From NCBI RefSeq assembly GCF_900096905.1, contig NZ_FMYI01000005.1, positions 1 to 64,000 of the forward strand: a stretch of DNA of 64,000 nt, read 5' to 3'. The notes beneath the pieces are model-generated. The model was not told the origin of the DNA and ran no database searches. It was given only the letters and a program-made list of their open reading frames with translations. Of the stretch, positions 24,695 through 33,814 are shown in pieces; positions within the stretch are counted from its first letter, which is position 1, and every line of letters begins with the position of its first letter. A program made the position numbers and the translations under genes. The stretch is from Pelagirhabdus alkalitolerans (lineage in GTDB: Bacteria; Bacillota; Bacilli; Bacillales; Amphibacillaceae).

Positions 24695-26302
24695 TTATTG
24701 GTATAATTTTGAGTAGTAATCGTCTAACATACGTTTGATCGCATAATATTCTTTCGTACTATTAATACTCGCCTCCATCATTTCGACCCATTTCTCATGG
24801 TTTTCATAATATGTTGGCAATACTTCTTCCTTGAGGACTTTGTACAATGCTTTTAAATCATGACGATCTAGTTCAGCTTCATCATCCGATTCAAAACCAT
24901 CTCCAAATTGCCATCCGTTCACGCCATGCTCACATGCTTCAGGCCACCAACCATCTAGTGTTGAGAAATTTAGTACGCCATTCATAGCTGCTTTCATTCC
25001 TGACGTACCACTCGCTTCTTTAGGTCGTCTAGGATTATTGAGCCAAACATCCGATCCTCGTGTTAACATCTTACCAATGGTCATATCGTAATTCTCTAAA
25101 AAGATAACAGACTCAGGATATTGTTTCGCCATCTTCACTAATGATTTGACGATTTTCTTGCCATTATCATCAAGTGGGTGTGCTTTTCCTGAGAAAACAA
25201 TTTGGATTGTTTTCGATTCTAATAGCGGCGCGATCACTTCTTCATCTGTAAAAATAAAGTCACTTCGTTTATAAGGTGCTGCCCTTCTAGAAAAGCCAAT
25301 GATCATTTTGTCTTCATCCAACCTAATCCCGTTGCGATCTTCGATGAAGTCGATTAAATCACGCTTATTCTTCATATGCTCTTGCCAAAGGTCACCTTCT
25401 CCTTCAGCAGCTTTTAACATTTTCTCATCGACCCACGTTGGTCTGTGTATACAGTTTGTAATGGGGATTATTTCACTACGCCCTTCAACGTGCGACCACA
25501 TATCATTAGCTGTTTCGCTATGCAACTCTGCCACAGCATTTGATTTCTTCGATAAACGAAGAGCACCTACTGTCATGTTAAACGGAGCACCACCAAGCTC
25601 AACCAGTTGTTCAACGGTCAACCCATTGTTTGCACCCATATACATAAGTCGCTCAATTGGGTGTGATTCGTTCCCTTGCAGGACAGGGGTATGCGTTGTA
25701 AAGACCGTTTCTTTTTTCGTCTCTTCCCAGGCACTTTCAAAAGATGCACCTTGATCCATTTTCTCTTTCATTAACTCAAAACCTGCAAATAGCGCATGTC
25801 CTTCATTAAAGTGATAGATATCAGTATCTATACCTAAAGCACGAAGCGCTTTCACACCCCCTATACCTAACACAATTTCTTGCGCAATCCGTTCTTCGCC
25901 GAACCATCCATACAACTGTCCTGTAATCCACGTCTCTGGGTTTTCTGGTAAATCTGTGTCTAATAAATAAAGTGGGACGTTTCCAAACTGATCAACTTTC
26001 CAAACCTTACAAACAATATCTTGTCTTCTAATTGTCACCGTAACTTTAACACCCGTATCTTCTAGAAAATCATAATCATAATTATGATAAGCATCATACG
26101 GTTTGCCCTCGTCATCAATTCGCTGATCTGTGTAACCTTGCTTCCACTTAATTCCTATACCAACCATCGGAAAATCATGATCTTTAGCGCCTTTTAAATA
26201 ATCTCCCGCTAAAATCCCTAATCCTCCTGCATACGTTTTCATTTTTGTATCCAGACCGTACTCCATACAAAAATAAGCGACACGTTGCTCTTTTTTTACC
26301 AT
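24695..26302 (-). CDS. Alpha-glucan phosphorylase (GT35, short form)
   Basis: A 535-residue glycogen/maltodextrin phosphorylase-type enzyme that releases glucose 1-phosphate from alpha-1,4-glucans. The N-terminal VAYFCMEYGL is typical of the short alpha-glucan phosphorylase group, and the PLP-binding Lys is in EASGTSGMKAAMNG, followed by FSTLDGWWPEA. It is much shorter than the roughly 800-residue GlgP type. No glgBCDA genes are near, so it may use maltodextrins or a polymer made elsewhere. A likely CcpA site lies about 130 bases upstream, so carbon catabolite control is probable. Confidence 0.85.
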   Translation of the reverse strand: MVKKEQRVAYFCMEYGLDTKMKTYAGGLGILAGDYLKGAKDHDFPMVGIGIKWKQGYTDQRIDDEGKPYDAYHNYDYDFLEDTGVKVTVTIRRQDIVCKVWKVDQFGNVPLYLLDTDLPENPETWITGQLYGWFGEERIAQEIVLGIGGVKALRALGIDTDIYHFNEGHALFAGFELMKEKMDQGASFESAWEETKKETVFTTHTPVLQGNESHPIERLMYMGANNGLTVEQLVELGGAPFNMTVGALRLSKKSNAVAELHSETANDMWSHVEGRSEIIPITNCIHRPTWVDEKMLKAAEGEGDLWQEHMKNKRDLIDFIEDRNGIRLDEDKMIIGFSRRAAPYKRSDFIFTDEEVIAPLLESKTIQIVFSGKAHPLDDNGKKIVKSLVKMAKQYPESVIFLENYDMTIGKMLTRGSDVWLNNPRRPKEASGTSGMKAAMNGVLNFSTLDGWWPEACEHGVNGWQFGDGFESDDEAELDRHDLKALYKVLKEEVLPTYYENHEKWVEMMEASINSTKEYYAIKRMLDDYYSKLYQ

Positions 26303-26343
26303 TGAAAATTCCTCCTCAGCATTAGTAGAATGAATGTTTCAGC

Positions 26344-26384
26344 AGGGTTTTTATATAGAATTCTCTGCTTTATATAAAAACCCT
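26344..26384 (-). repeat. Perfect 14-bp inverted repeat in the glucan phosphorylase leader
   Basis: AGGGTTTTTATATA (26344-26357) and TATATAAAAACCCT (26371-26384) are exact reverse complements around a 13-base loop, 42 bases upstream of the start codon. There is no T run after it, so it is not an ordinary terminator. It may stabilise or control the mRNA, or be an operator. Confidence 0.6.
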
Positions 26385-26430
26385 TTCATTGTCTAGTCTA
26401 CTAGATTTTTCATTAAATTACCACACTTAA

Positions 26431-26445
26431 ATGAAAACGATTGCA
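26431..26445 (-). promoter_or_regulatory. cre site (CcpA operator) upstream of the glucan phosphorylase gene
   Basis: The minus strand reads ATGCAATCGTTTTCA (26445-26431), matching the cre consensus WTGNAANCGNWNNCW at every fixed position. It lies upstream of a carbohydrate gene, where CcpA control is expected. Its distance to the promoter is unknown, so repression or activation cannot be told. Confidence 0.7.
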
Positions 26446-26454
26446 TTATTTTCA

Positions 26455-26492
26455 GTAAAAAATAAGTGATACTTTTAAAATTAAGTATCACT
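26455..26492 (-). terminator. Terminator after typA
   Basis: Minus strand stem AGTGATACTT (26492-26483) pairs with AAGTATCACT (26474-26465), then TATTTTTT. Confidence 0.88.
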
Positions 26493-26506
26493 CACAATTT
26501 AGTTCA

Positions 26507-28327
26507 TTATTTATTTTTAGCTGCTTTTTCACGTTCGTTTTTATTTAAGATTTTTTTACGTAAACGAATCGATTCAGGTGTTACTTCACAGTATTCATCA
26601 TCATCCAAGTATTCAATCGCTTCTTCTAACGACATTTGACGTGTCTTTCGGATCGTTGATGTCTGATCTTTATTAGCTGATCGCACGTTTGTTAAGTGTT
26701 TTTCTTTCGTAATATTAACAGTCAAATCATTATCACGATTATGCTCGCCAACGATCATACCAGAATACACTTCTGTTCCAGGCTCTACAAAAATAGTTCC
26801 GCGATCTTCAAGGTTCATAATACCATACGTTGAAGCTTTACCTTGTTCAAGTGCGACTAAAACACCTTGTCTACGCCCACCGACAGTGCCTTCAATTAAA
26901 GGCGCATAGCTATCAAACGTATGATTGATAATACCATAACCGCGAGTTTGTGTCATAAATTCTGTTGAATAACCAATTAAGCCACGTGAAGGGACTTTAA
27001 ACTCAAGGCGAACTTGGCCATTTCCTTGATTGACCATATCAAGCATTTCACCTTTACGTTCACCTAAGGATTCCATAACTGCTCCTGTATAATCTTCTGG
27101 TACATCAATTTGAACACGTTCCATCGGCTCACATTGAACGCCGTCAATTTCTTTAATAATAACTTGCGGTTTAGAAAGCTGAAGTTCATAGCCTTCACGT
27201 CGCATGTTTTCTACTAAGATAGACAAGTGCAATTCACCGCGTCCTGATACAACCCACGCATCTGGTGAAGCTGTCTGTTCAACACGTAAACTAACATCTG
27301 TTTCTAATTGCATCATTAAACGTTCTTCAATACGTCTTGATGTGATATAGTTTCCTTCTTTTCCGGCAAATGGTGAGTTATTCACAACAAATGTCATTTG
27401 TAGTGTCGGCTCATCAATGTGTAATAAAGGTAAGGCATCAATATGATCAACTGGGCAGACGGTCTCACCTACGTTAATATCTTCTAAGCCAGCTAGGGCA
27501 ATGATGTCACCTGCTTGCGCTTCATTAATCTCTACTTTTTTCAAGCCTAAAAAGCCAAACATCTTACTCACTCGGAAATTCTTCGTTTTGCCGTCTTTTT
27601 TAACAAGCGCAACTTGCTGACCCACTTTAATCGATCCTCTTGATACTCGTCCAACACCAATCCGTCCAAGATAGTCATTATAATCTAACAACGTAATTTG
27701 GAACTGAAGTGGTTCTGTACTTTGATCAACTGGAGATGGAATTTTATCCATAATAATTTTAAAGACAGATTCCATTGACTCTTCTTGTTCTTCTGGTTCA
27801 TCACCAGACGTTCCATTAATCGCTGATGCATACACAACAGGGAATTCTAATTGATCGTCATCTGCACCTAGTTCGATGAATAAATCGAGCACTTCATCTA
27901 CAACTTCTTGAGGTCGAGAATTGGGACGGTCAATTTTGTTTAATACAACGACAGGTGTTAACTTTTGTTCAAGCGCTTTTTTAAGCACAAAGCGCGTCTG
28001 AGGCATACAGCCTTCATAAGCATCAACAACAAGCAATACACCATCTACCATCTCTAAAATACGTTCAACTTCACCACCAAAGTCAGCGTGCCCAGGGGTG
28101 TCTAAAATATTGATACGCGTATCATTATAATTAATCGCTGTATTTTTTGCTAAAATCGTAATACCGCGCTCTTTTTCTATATCATTCGAATCCATCGCAC
28201 GTTCGTCAACTTGTTCATTGTCTCTAAAGGTACCTGAATAACGAAGTAATTGATCGACTAATGTGGTTTTCCCATGATCAACGTGGGCAATAATAGCAAT
28301 GTTTCGAATATCTTCTCTTAATTGCAT
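26507..28327 (-). CDS. typA: Translational GTPase TypA/BipA
   Basis: A 606-residue ribosome-binding GTPase. G1 is AHVDHGKTTLVDQLL, G2 lies in RGITILAKN, G3 is DTPGHADFGGEV and G4 is NKIDRPN; beta-barrel, EF-G-like domains III and V, and the BipA-specific C-terminal domain follow. TypA helps ribosome assembly and stress adaptation, in particular at low temperature. It is a single-gene unit with AGGAG before the ATG and its own terminator. Confidence 0.96.
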   Translation of the reverse strand: MQLREDIRNIAIIAHVDHGKTTLVDQLLRYSGTFRDNEQVDERAMDSNDIEKERGITILAKNTAINYNDTRINILDTPGHADFGGEVERILEMVDGVLLVVDAYEGCMPQTRFVLKKALEQKLTPVVVLNKIDRPNSRPQEVVDEVLDLFIELGADDDQLEFPVVYASAINGTSGDEPEEQEESMESVFKIIMDKIPSPVDQSTEPLQFQITLLDYNDYLGRIGVGRVSRGSIKVGQQVALVKKDGKTKNFRVSKMFGFLGLKKVEINEAQAGDIIALAGLEDINVGETVCPVDHIDALPLLHIDEPTLQMTFVVNNSPFAGKEGNYITSRRIEERLMMQLETDVSLRVEQTASPDAWVVSGRGELHLSILVENMRREGYELQLSKPQVIIKEIDGVQCEPMERVQIDVPEDYTGAVMESLGERKGEMLDMVNQGNGQVRLEFKVPSRGLIGYSTEFMTQTRGYGIINHTFDSYAPLIEGTVGGRRQGVLVALEQGKASTYGIMNLEDRGTIFVEPGTEVYSGMIVGEHNRDNDLTVNITKEKHLTNVRSANKDQTSTIRKTRQMSLEEAIEYLDDDEYCEVTPESIRLRKKILNKNEREKAAKNK

Positions 28328-28440
28328 GTTTTACATCTCCTCTTTTATAGCAAACGCTCATTAACACTGTAACTGGACTAGTATAGCATACATAGACAGG
28401 TTAAGTATATGTTTTTTTGTCAATTTTACTCGAAACCTAG

Positions 28441-28471
28441 ATAAAAAGACCCGAGTATTCACTCGGATCTT
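28441..28471 (-). terminator. Terminator after the cssRS-like pair
   Basis: Minus strand stem GATCCGAGT (28469-28461) pairs with ACTCGGGTC (28456-28448), one G-U pair, loop of four, then TTTTTAT. Confidence 0.88.
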
Positions 28472-28477
28472 CACTTT

Positions 28478-29797
28478 TTATAAGATAATGATAAATCGAG
28501 CACCACCCATTGGTGAATCTTCGACAAAAATATGACCGTTTGATTTCTCTACAATGGCTCTTGAGATCGCAAGTCCCAATCCTGTTTCTCCACCTTTACC
28601 TTTAATAAATCGTTCGAATAATTGAGGCATCAAGGACTCATCAATACCATCACCATCGTCATCAATGGTGATTTGAATCCTACCATTTTTCGGCATGACT
28701 TCAACAAAAACCTGCTTCTCGGCGTGTCGAATCGCATTTGTCACAATATTCATCATCGCTCTAAGCATTTTTTCTTGATCGACCCGAATCAAACTGTCTT
28801 CAACGACATTATGATTGAGCGCAATTTGATAATCTGTAGCAAAAGGAATTGCTCGGTCTACTGTTGATTGAACCAGTTCACTTACATAAAGTGATTCTTC
28901 TTCATAAATTGAATCGTCACTATCTAACTTAGCTAATAAAATCATCTCGTTAATAATCGTCTTCAAGCGACTGATTTCTGCTACCATGACCTCAAGTCCT
29001 CTTTCTTGGTCCTCTGATTCAAACACACCATCTCGAATCCCTTCAGCATAACCTTGAATCGTCATCAGTGGCGTTTTCAACTCATGACTTGCATTTTGGA
29101 AAAATTGCTGCTGTGATTTCATATAACGCTCAAGCTCGGTCGCCATATCTACGACACTTTTTTCGACTTCTTTAATCTCACCTGTTGCTTTTACACGTTT
29201 AATTTGATCAAATTGACGTCTCTCAATTTTTTTCAATTGATGCTTTAATTGCGTGAGTGGCGTCACTAAGCGACTCGTTAAATAATGGGTTAATGCAATG
29301 ATGACTAATAAGCCAATCAAAAATACAATCATTAAGCGATTAAAGAACGTCTGTTGTACTTGTTGAATATCATCTAACGGTGTAATCAATACAAGTTCGC
29401 GGTTTAATACACCTGGAGCCATCGGCAAAATCGATACAACATAATGCGTATCATTGTCTGTCCATAAAGGCTGATCATCTTGCGTTAGATCATACATATT
29501 GACCCAATCTTCAATAACCTCAACATCAAGTGCTGTCGAGTATAACATGAGTTGACTCATTGAACGATCATAAACAAACATGTGCAAATCTTCATCCGTT
29601 AACCACTCTGATAATTGACCAGGCGCATACTCATCAAACAAAAACTGCGTTAAAATTTCGCCTTTTTCTTGCAGCTGTTCTTCTTCATTTTGAATTAAAA
29701 CATTTAAGAGCAGCGAATGGATCGTAATCGCTACAATCGACATCGTAATAACAAGAAGGGTTGTAAATGCTAACGTTAATTGCGTTTGTAACTTCAT
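28478..29797 (-). CDS. cssS: Sensor histidine kinase, CssS-like
   Basis: A 439-residue membrane kinase. A first membrane helix (about residues 7-31) and a second (about 152-173) enclose an acidic extracellular sensor domain. A HAMP segment follows, then the phosphoacceptor His in QNASHELKTPLMTIQGYAEG, the N box MMNIVTNAIRHA, and G boxes DDGDGIDE and GETGLGLAI. It overlaps the response regulator gene by four bases (ATGA). The pair is divergent to htrA, the layout expected for a CssRS module that senses misfolded secreted proteins. The kinase class is certain; CssS identity rests on context and on its partner. Confidence 0.72.
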   Translation of the reverse strand: MKLQTQLTLAFTTLLVITMSIVAITIHSLLLNVLIQNEEEQLQEKGEILTQFLFDEYAPGQLSEWLTDEDLHMFVYDRSMSQLMLYSTALDVEVIEDWVNMYDLTQDDQPLWTDNDTHYVVSILPMAPGVLNRELVLITPLDDIQQVQQTFFNRLMIVFLIGLLVIIALTHYLTSRLVTPLTQLKHQLKKIERRQFDQIKRVKATGEIKEVEKSVVDMATELERYMKSQQQFFQNASHELKTPLMTIQGYAEGIRDGVFESEDQERGLEVMVAEISRLKTIINEMILLAKLDSDDSIYEEESLYVSELVQSTVDRAIPFATDYQIALNHNVVEDSLIRVDQEKMLRAMMNIVTNAIRHAEKQVFVEVMPKNGRIQITIDDDGDGIDESLMPQLFERFIKGKGGETGLGLAISRAIVEKSNGHIFVEDSPMGGARFIIIL

Positions 29798-30489
29798 GTA
29801 CCGCCCTCAGCTTCTGTCCTTAATCTATAACCATAGCCCCATACCGTCTCGATTGGAACACCTTCCATTTTCTTTCTCAGTCGTTTTACCAAATCATCAA
29901 CAGCTCGATCACTTCCGAAATAATCATCTCCCCATATAAGCGTCAACAATTCTTCACGTGAAAAAGCTCGGTTTTGGCTTTGAATTAAATGAAATAATAA
30001 ATCATACTCTTTAGATGTCACTTCAATTTCATCATCGTCAAAGAAAACACGGCGATCATCCGGTTTTAAAATTAATGTATCGACTTGATATATATTATCT
30101 CTAGGCGTTGATTTCACTTCAATTGCTTCTACTCTTTTAAATAAACGTTTAACCCTTGCTAATAGTTCCCTAGGGCTAAATGGCTTCGTTAAATAATCAT
30201 CACTACCTAATTCTAATCCTAAAATTTTATCAACCTCTTCATCTTTGGCTGAAATGATAATAATCGGAACATCACTCTCATCTCTAATTTTCTTACACAA
30301 TTCATATCCATCCATGCCTGGAAGCATAATATCTAGAATCCACATATCAGGTTGGTTTAATCGCGTCTGTTGCCACGCCTCTTCTGCATTATCGACAAGT
30401 GACACAATATAGCCTTCTTTTTTTAAATACGCTGATACGATATCACGTATATTCGGATCATCCTCTACAATAAAAATATGATACGCCAT
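29794..30489 (-). CDS. cssR: OmpR-family response regulator, CssR-like
   Basis: A 231-residue regulator with a receiver domain (phosphoacceptor Asp53 in MWILDIMLPGMDGY, Lys in TKPFSP) and a winged-helix output domain ending in WGDDYFGSDRAVDDLVKRLR. The recognition helix region is very like B. subtilis CssR, and the phrase MWILDIMLPG also matches. CssR activates htrA-type protease genes on secretion stress, and an htrA homologue lies divergently 183 bases away. It is first in its operon with GGAGG upstream. Confidence 0.75.
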   Translation of the reverse strand: MAYHIFIVEDDPNIRDIVSAYLKKEGYIVSLVDNAEEAWQQTRLNQPDMWILDIMLPGMDGYELCKKIRDESDVPIIIISAKDEEVDKILGLELGSDDYLTKPFSPRELLARVKRLFKRVEAIEVKSTPRDNIYQVDTLILKPDDRRVFFDDDEIEVTSKEYDLLFHLIQSQNRAFSREELLTLIWGDDYFGSDRAVDDLVKRLRKKMEGVPIETVWGYGYRLRTEAEGGT

Positions 30490-30567
30490 TCTTTATTACC
30501 TCCTCATCCTATCTTTATTTTCTCACAAAAGCGATCAATGTTTCCACTCATTTTTCTTTCATACTTT

Positions 30568-30631
30568 TTATACAATTATACCGAATTAATGCCATTTTTG
30601 CGCGTTATACTTGAAGATATAAGGGTATAAC
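30568..30631. promoter_or_regulatory. Repeated TTATAC motifs in the cssR-htrA intergenic region
   Basis: TTATAC occurs at 30568-30573, 30576-30581 and 30605-30610, and its reverse complement GTATAA at 30625-30630; the last two form an inverted repeat GTTATAC/GTATAAC. Part of this overlaps a likely -10 (TATAAT on the minus strand) for cssR, and a weak promoter TTGAAG-N17-TTAATA (from 30611) could serve htrA. The motifs may be CssR boxes, but I do not know the CssR consensus well enough to say. Confidence 0.35.
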
Positions 30632-30672
30632 AATTAATATCTCACCTGTTTATATAGAAAGGAGCGATTAAC

Positions 30673-31908
30673 ATGAATGAATTTCATGACCCATCGCAAG
30701 ATGAAAAGCAAGAAGAAAACTCAAATTACGAAAGTCACAATCCCATAGAGACAAAACAAAAAAATAACCCCTGGTCGATTTGGTTAAGCGGGATTACAGG
30801 CGGAATAACCGTAGCAATTATTGGATTTCTCCTTTTATTTACAGGTTTTATTCCCCTTCACACACCAGAGCAAACAGAAGAAGATTTACAAACCGATTCA
30901 ACTGATCATCAATTAATTCAAACAACAACAGGTGATGATGGTGTTTCTGAAGAAGTATTAAGCAATGTTTCCGGAGCTGTCGTTGGGGTTGCGAATATTC
31001 AAGCAACCGATCTATGGTCAGATGCTGGGGAAAGTGGTCAAGGATCTGGTGTTATTTATAAAATTGAAAATGACAGAGCTTTTGTTGTTACAAATCACCA
31101 TGTCATTGAAGGAGCTAATGAAGTTGAGGTTATTTTACAAGATGAAGAACGCGTCGAAGCACAGTTACATGGTTCAGATGATTTAACCGATTTAGCTGTC
31201 TTATCGATCGATGCAGAACATGCATCAACTGTGGCCGAATTCGGTAGTTCTTCTGATTTAACTGTTGGCCAATCAGCGATTGCGATCGGTAACCCACTTG
31301 GAACTGAATTTGCCGGAACCGTGACAAAAGGTATTATTAGTGGCCTCGACCGTTCATTAGAAGTTGACCTTAGTAATGATGGTACCGCCGATTGGGTCGT
31401 TGATGTTATCCAAACAGATGCAGCGATCAACCCTGGTAATAGTGGTGGTGCGTTAATTAATAGTTCAGGAGAAGTTATTGGAATCAATTCCATGAAAATC
31501 GCATTAGGTACTGTTGAGGGCATTGGGTTTGCTATCCCAATTGATGAAGCAGAACCAGTCATTGAACAGTTGGAAACTGAAGGTAGTGTGACAAGACCAT
31601 TTATGGGGATCAGCGCAATTGATTTCAGTTCCGTTCCACCCCAGCATATTGATCAAACATTGAACTTAGATCCAAATGAAATCACATCTGGTATTGTTGT
31701 AGCTGAAGTGCAACCTGATTCATCTGCTGCTGATGCTGGCCTTGCTGTGTATGATGTGATTACAGATATTGATGGTGAGCCTATTCACGACATGATGGAT
31801 TTACGTCAATATTTATATAGCGAAACGGAAGTAGGCGAAACCATTACAATTACGTATTACCGTGATGGCGCACAGGAACAAACCGATGTCACATTAGAAG
31901 GTGAATAA
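30673..31908 (+). CDS. htrA: HtrA-type membrane-anchored serine protease
   Basis: A 411-residue quality-control protease/chaperone facing outside the membrane. It has a cytoplasmic polar N-terminus, one membrane anchor (about residues 35-60), an acidic linker, a trypsin-like domain with His in VVTNHHVIEGAN, Asp in DDLTDLAVLSID and Ser in NPGNSGGALIN, and one PDZ domain from about residue 315. It is divergent from the CssRS-like pair, which probably controls it. The ATG has GAAAGGAGC upstream and the gene ends in a shared terminator. Confidence 0.93.
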   Translation: MNEFHDPSQDEKQEENSNYESHNPIETKQKNNPWSIWLSGITGGITVAIIGFLLLFTGFIPLHTPEQTEEDLQTDSTDHQLIQTTTGDDGVSEEVLSNVSGAVVGVANIQATDLWSDAGESGQGSGVIYKIENDRAFVVTNHHVIEGANEVEVILQDEERVEAQLHGSDDLTDLAVLSIDAEHASTVAEFGSSSDLTVGQSAIAIGNPLGTEFAGTVTKGIISGLDRSLEVDLSNDGTADWVVDVIQTDAAINPGNSGGALINSSGEVIGINSMKIALGTVEGIGFAIPIDEAEPVIEQLETEGSVTRPFMGISAIDFSSVPPQHIDQTLNLDPNEITSGIVVAEVQPDSSAADAGLAVYDVITDIDGEPIHDMMDLRQYLYSETEVGETITITYYRDGAQEQTDVTLEGE

Positions 31909-31942
31909 AGTTTATTGAAAACCTTAGATTATGGCTATCAAA

Positions 31943-31983
31943 AAAAGACCTTTTCTCAGCTACTTTTTGAGAAAAGGTCTTTT
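31943..31983. terminator. Bidirectional terminator, htrA / metal transporter
   Basis: Stem AAAAGACCTTTTCTCA (31943-31958) pairs perfectly with TGAGAAAAGGTCTTTT (31968-31983), with flanking A and T tracts. Confidence 0.93.
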
Positions 31984-31988
31984 ACTTT

Positions 31989-32909
31989 TTATTCTATTTC
32001 TCCTAATGCATCTGTGATTACAGAAACATTATGCTCCATAAAATCAATATATGACGTTACACCTGATGCCTCATCTCCTAACGCATCCGTATATAAAGGT
32101 TCATCATAAATTGGAATACCAGCATTATCAGAGACTGTCTCCATGTAATTCGGATTCACCGTTGACTCCACAAAGACATAAGGCAGATCGCGATCTGTGA
32201 GCATATCAACAAAATCAGATATTTGTTGAGGTGTACCCTCCTCATGTGCATTCAAAGGCCAAATACCGGCTACATCAAAATCATATGCTGCACCAAAATA
32301 AACAAGAGCATTCTCACTAGTCGCTATCAGTCGATTTCCTTCAGGAACACTTTCTAATTCTTCTCTTATCCATTCATCTAGTTGATCTAGTTCAGCATGG
32401 AAATTTTCTGCGTTATCTCGGTATACCGATTCACCCTCTGGGTCAAGTTCAATTAAATGCTCAAGTGCATTATCAGCATATGTCTTTACCAATGATGGAT
32501 CAAACCAAGCATGTGGATCATAGACCTCTTGATCACCTTCGAGTGTAATCGGGTCAATTCCCTCTGTTAATTCAGTGTATGGCGTGTCAGTCGCATTATC
32601 CATAAGAGAAGTTAACCACGGCTCTATACCTAATCCATTAATAAAAAGAAGGTTCGCATCCGTGACTTTTTCAAAATCACTTGGGACAGGTTCATATTCT
32701 TCAGGTTCTTCACCTATTGGAACAATATACTCTACCTCAACTCGATCGCCACCTACCTGCTCGACAATGTCAGATATAACGGATAACGTCACAACGACTT
32801 CCAAATGTTCTTCTTCATGATTAATTTCTGATTCATCCGCACCACAACCCATTAATACAAATAATATCGCTAAAAAACTTAAATTGATTAACATAAATTG
32901 TTTCTTCAT
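31989..32909 (-). CDS. Metal (Mn/Zn) ABC transporter substrate-binding lipoprotein
   Basis: A 306-residue cluster A-I (TroA/PsaA-like) metal-binding lipoprotein with lipobox LMGC, Cys22. Three of the four canonical metal ligands are readable: His in YDPHAWFDP, Glu in ATSENALVYFG and Asp in YTDALGDEAS. The first ligand, His in the usual DPHEYEP motif, is Glu here (EEPEEYEP, Glu70). This may change metal choice or mark a subfamily. The Asp/Glu-rich start of the mature protein fits a halotolerant host. It is the third gene of its operon, after ATPase and permease. Confidence 0.85.
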   Translation of the reverse strand: MKKQFMLINLSFLAILFVLMGCGADESEINHEEEHLEVVVTLSVISDIVEQVGGDRVEVEYIVPIGEEPEEYEPVPSDFEKVTDANLLFINGLGIEPWLTSLMDNATDTPYTELTEGIDPITLEGDQEVYDPHAWFDPSLVKTYADNALEHLIELDPEGESVYRDNAENFHAELDQLDEWIREELESVPEGNRLIATSENALVYFGAAYDFDVAGIWPLNAHEEGTPQQISDFVDMLTDRDLPYVFVESTVNPNYMETVSDNAGIPIYDEPLYTDALGDEASGVTSYIDFMEHNVSVITDALGEIE

Positions 32910-32941
32910 ACTTTTCGTTCTCCTTTATGATTAATACATCT

Positions 32942-33814
32942 TTAGACTTTTCCTGTTGATAAACGTCGAAACCACTGAATGGCTACACCTTGTTTCGGTG
33001 AAAAGAAAAAAACGAACGTAAATATAGCCATCGCAACAACAACGATAGAAGCACCTGTCGCTACATCATAAATATATGATAAGTACACACCAACAACTGC
33101 TGAGATAACACCAAACGTGGATGAAAGTACAAGCATAATCGGTAGTCGATCCGTCAATAAATAAGCAGTTGATGCAGGTGTTATAAGCATAGCTACCACT
33201 AAAATAACACCTACGGTATTAAGCGAAACGACTGTTACGAGTGATAATACGATCATTAAGATATAATGAATCCATTTTGTCGGTAACCCAATCGCTTTTG
33301 CCATCGTCGGGTCAAATGTACTTAATATAAGTTGTTTGTAAAAGACGAGCACCGATAAGATGACAACAATGGTAATCACAAATGTAATCCATAGATCTGT
33401 GCGCGAAACAGCCAATACATTGCCAAATAAAATATGCCAAACATCAACATTTGTACCACCTAAGGACGTTACCATTACAATACCAATTGCAAACATACCT
33501 GTAAGTAAAATACCAATCGCTGAGTCGTCTTTAATTTTACTATTCTCCGTAATGTAGCCAATCCCTAAGGCCGCTATTGTTCCAGTTAATACAGCTCCGG
33601 CAAAAAATCCTGTTGCGCCGAGTATATAGGATAACACCACACCAGGAAGAACAGCGTGTGAAATGGCTTCTCCCATTAATGCCATACCTCGTAAAATGAT
33701 AAAAGTGCCCACAACACCACATAAAACACCAACTAGGACACCAGCTAAAACAGCGTTTTGTAAGAATGGATAACGGCTTAACGCATCAACAAACGTCGTC
33801 ATCTGTTCTATCAT
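32942..33814 (-). CDS. Metal ABC transporter permease (ZnuB/MntC family)
   Basis: A 290-residue ABC-3 family permease with about eight membrane segments and the motif GEAISHAVLPGVVLSYILG near residue 50, typical of Mn/Zn/Fe chelate permeases. Its ATG overlaps the ATPase stop codon by four bases. Only one permease gene is present, so it is expected to act as a homodimer. Confidence 0.9.
   Translation of the reverse strand: MIEQMTTFVDALSRYPFLQNAVLAGVLVGVLCGVVGTFIILRGMALMGEAISHAVLPGVVLSYILGATGFFAGAVLTGTIAALGIGYITENSKIKDDSAIGILLTGMFAIGIVMVTSLGGTNVDVWHILFGNVLAVSRTDLWITFVITIVVILSVLVFYKQLILSTFDPTMAKAIGLPTKWIHYILMIVLSLVTVVSLNTVGVILVVAMLITPASTAYLLTDRLPIMLVLSSTFGVISAVVGVYLSYIYDVATGASIVVVAMAIFTFVFFFSPKQGVAIQWFRRLSTGKV

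Noticed and set aside
31095..31562. 155-codon open frame opposite htrA
   Set aside because: Ser/Pro/Ile-rich shadow of the htrA protease domain with no start signal or homologous pattern.
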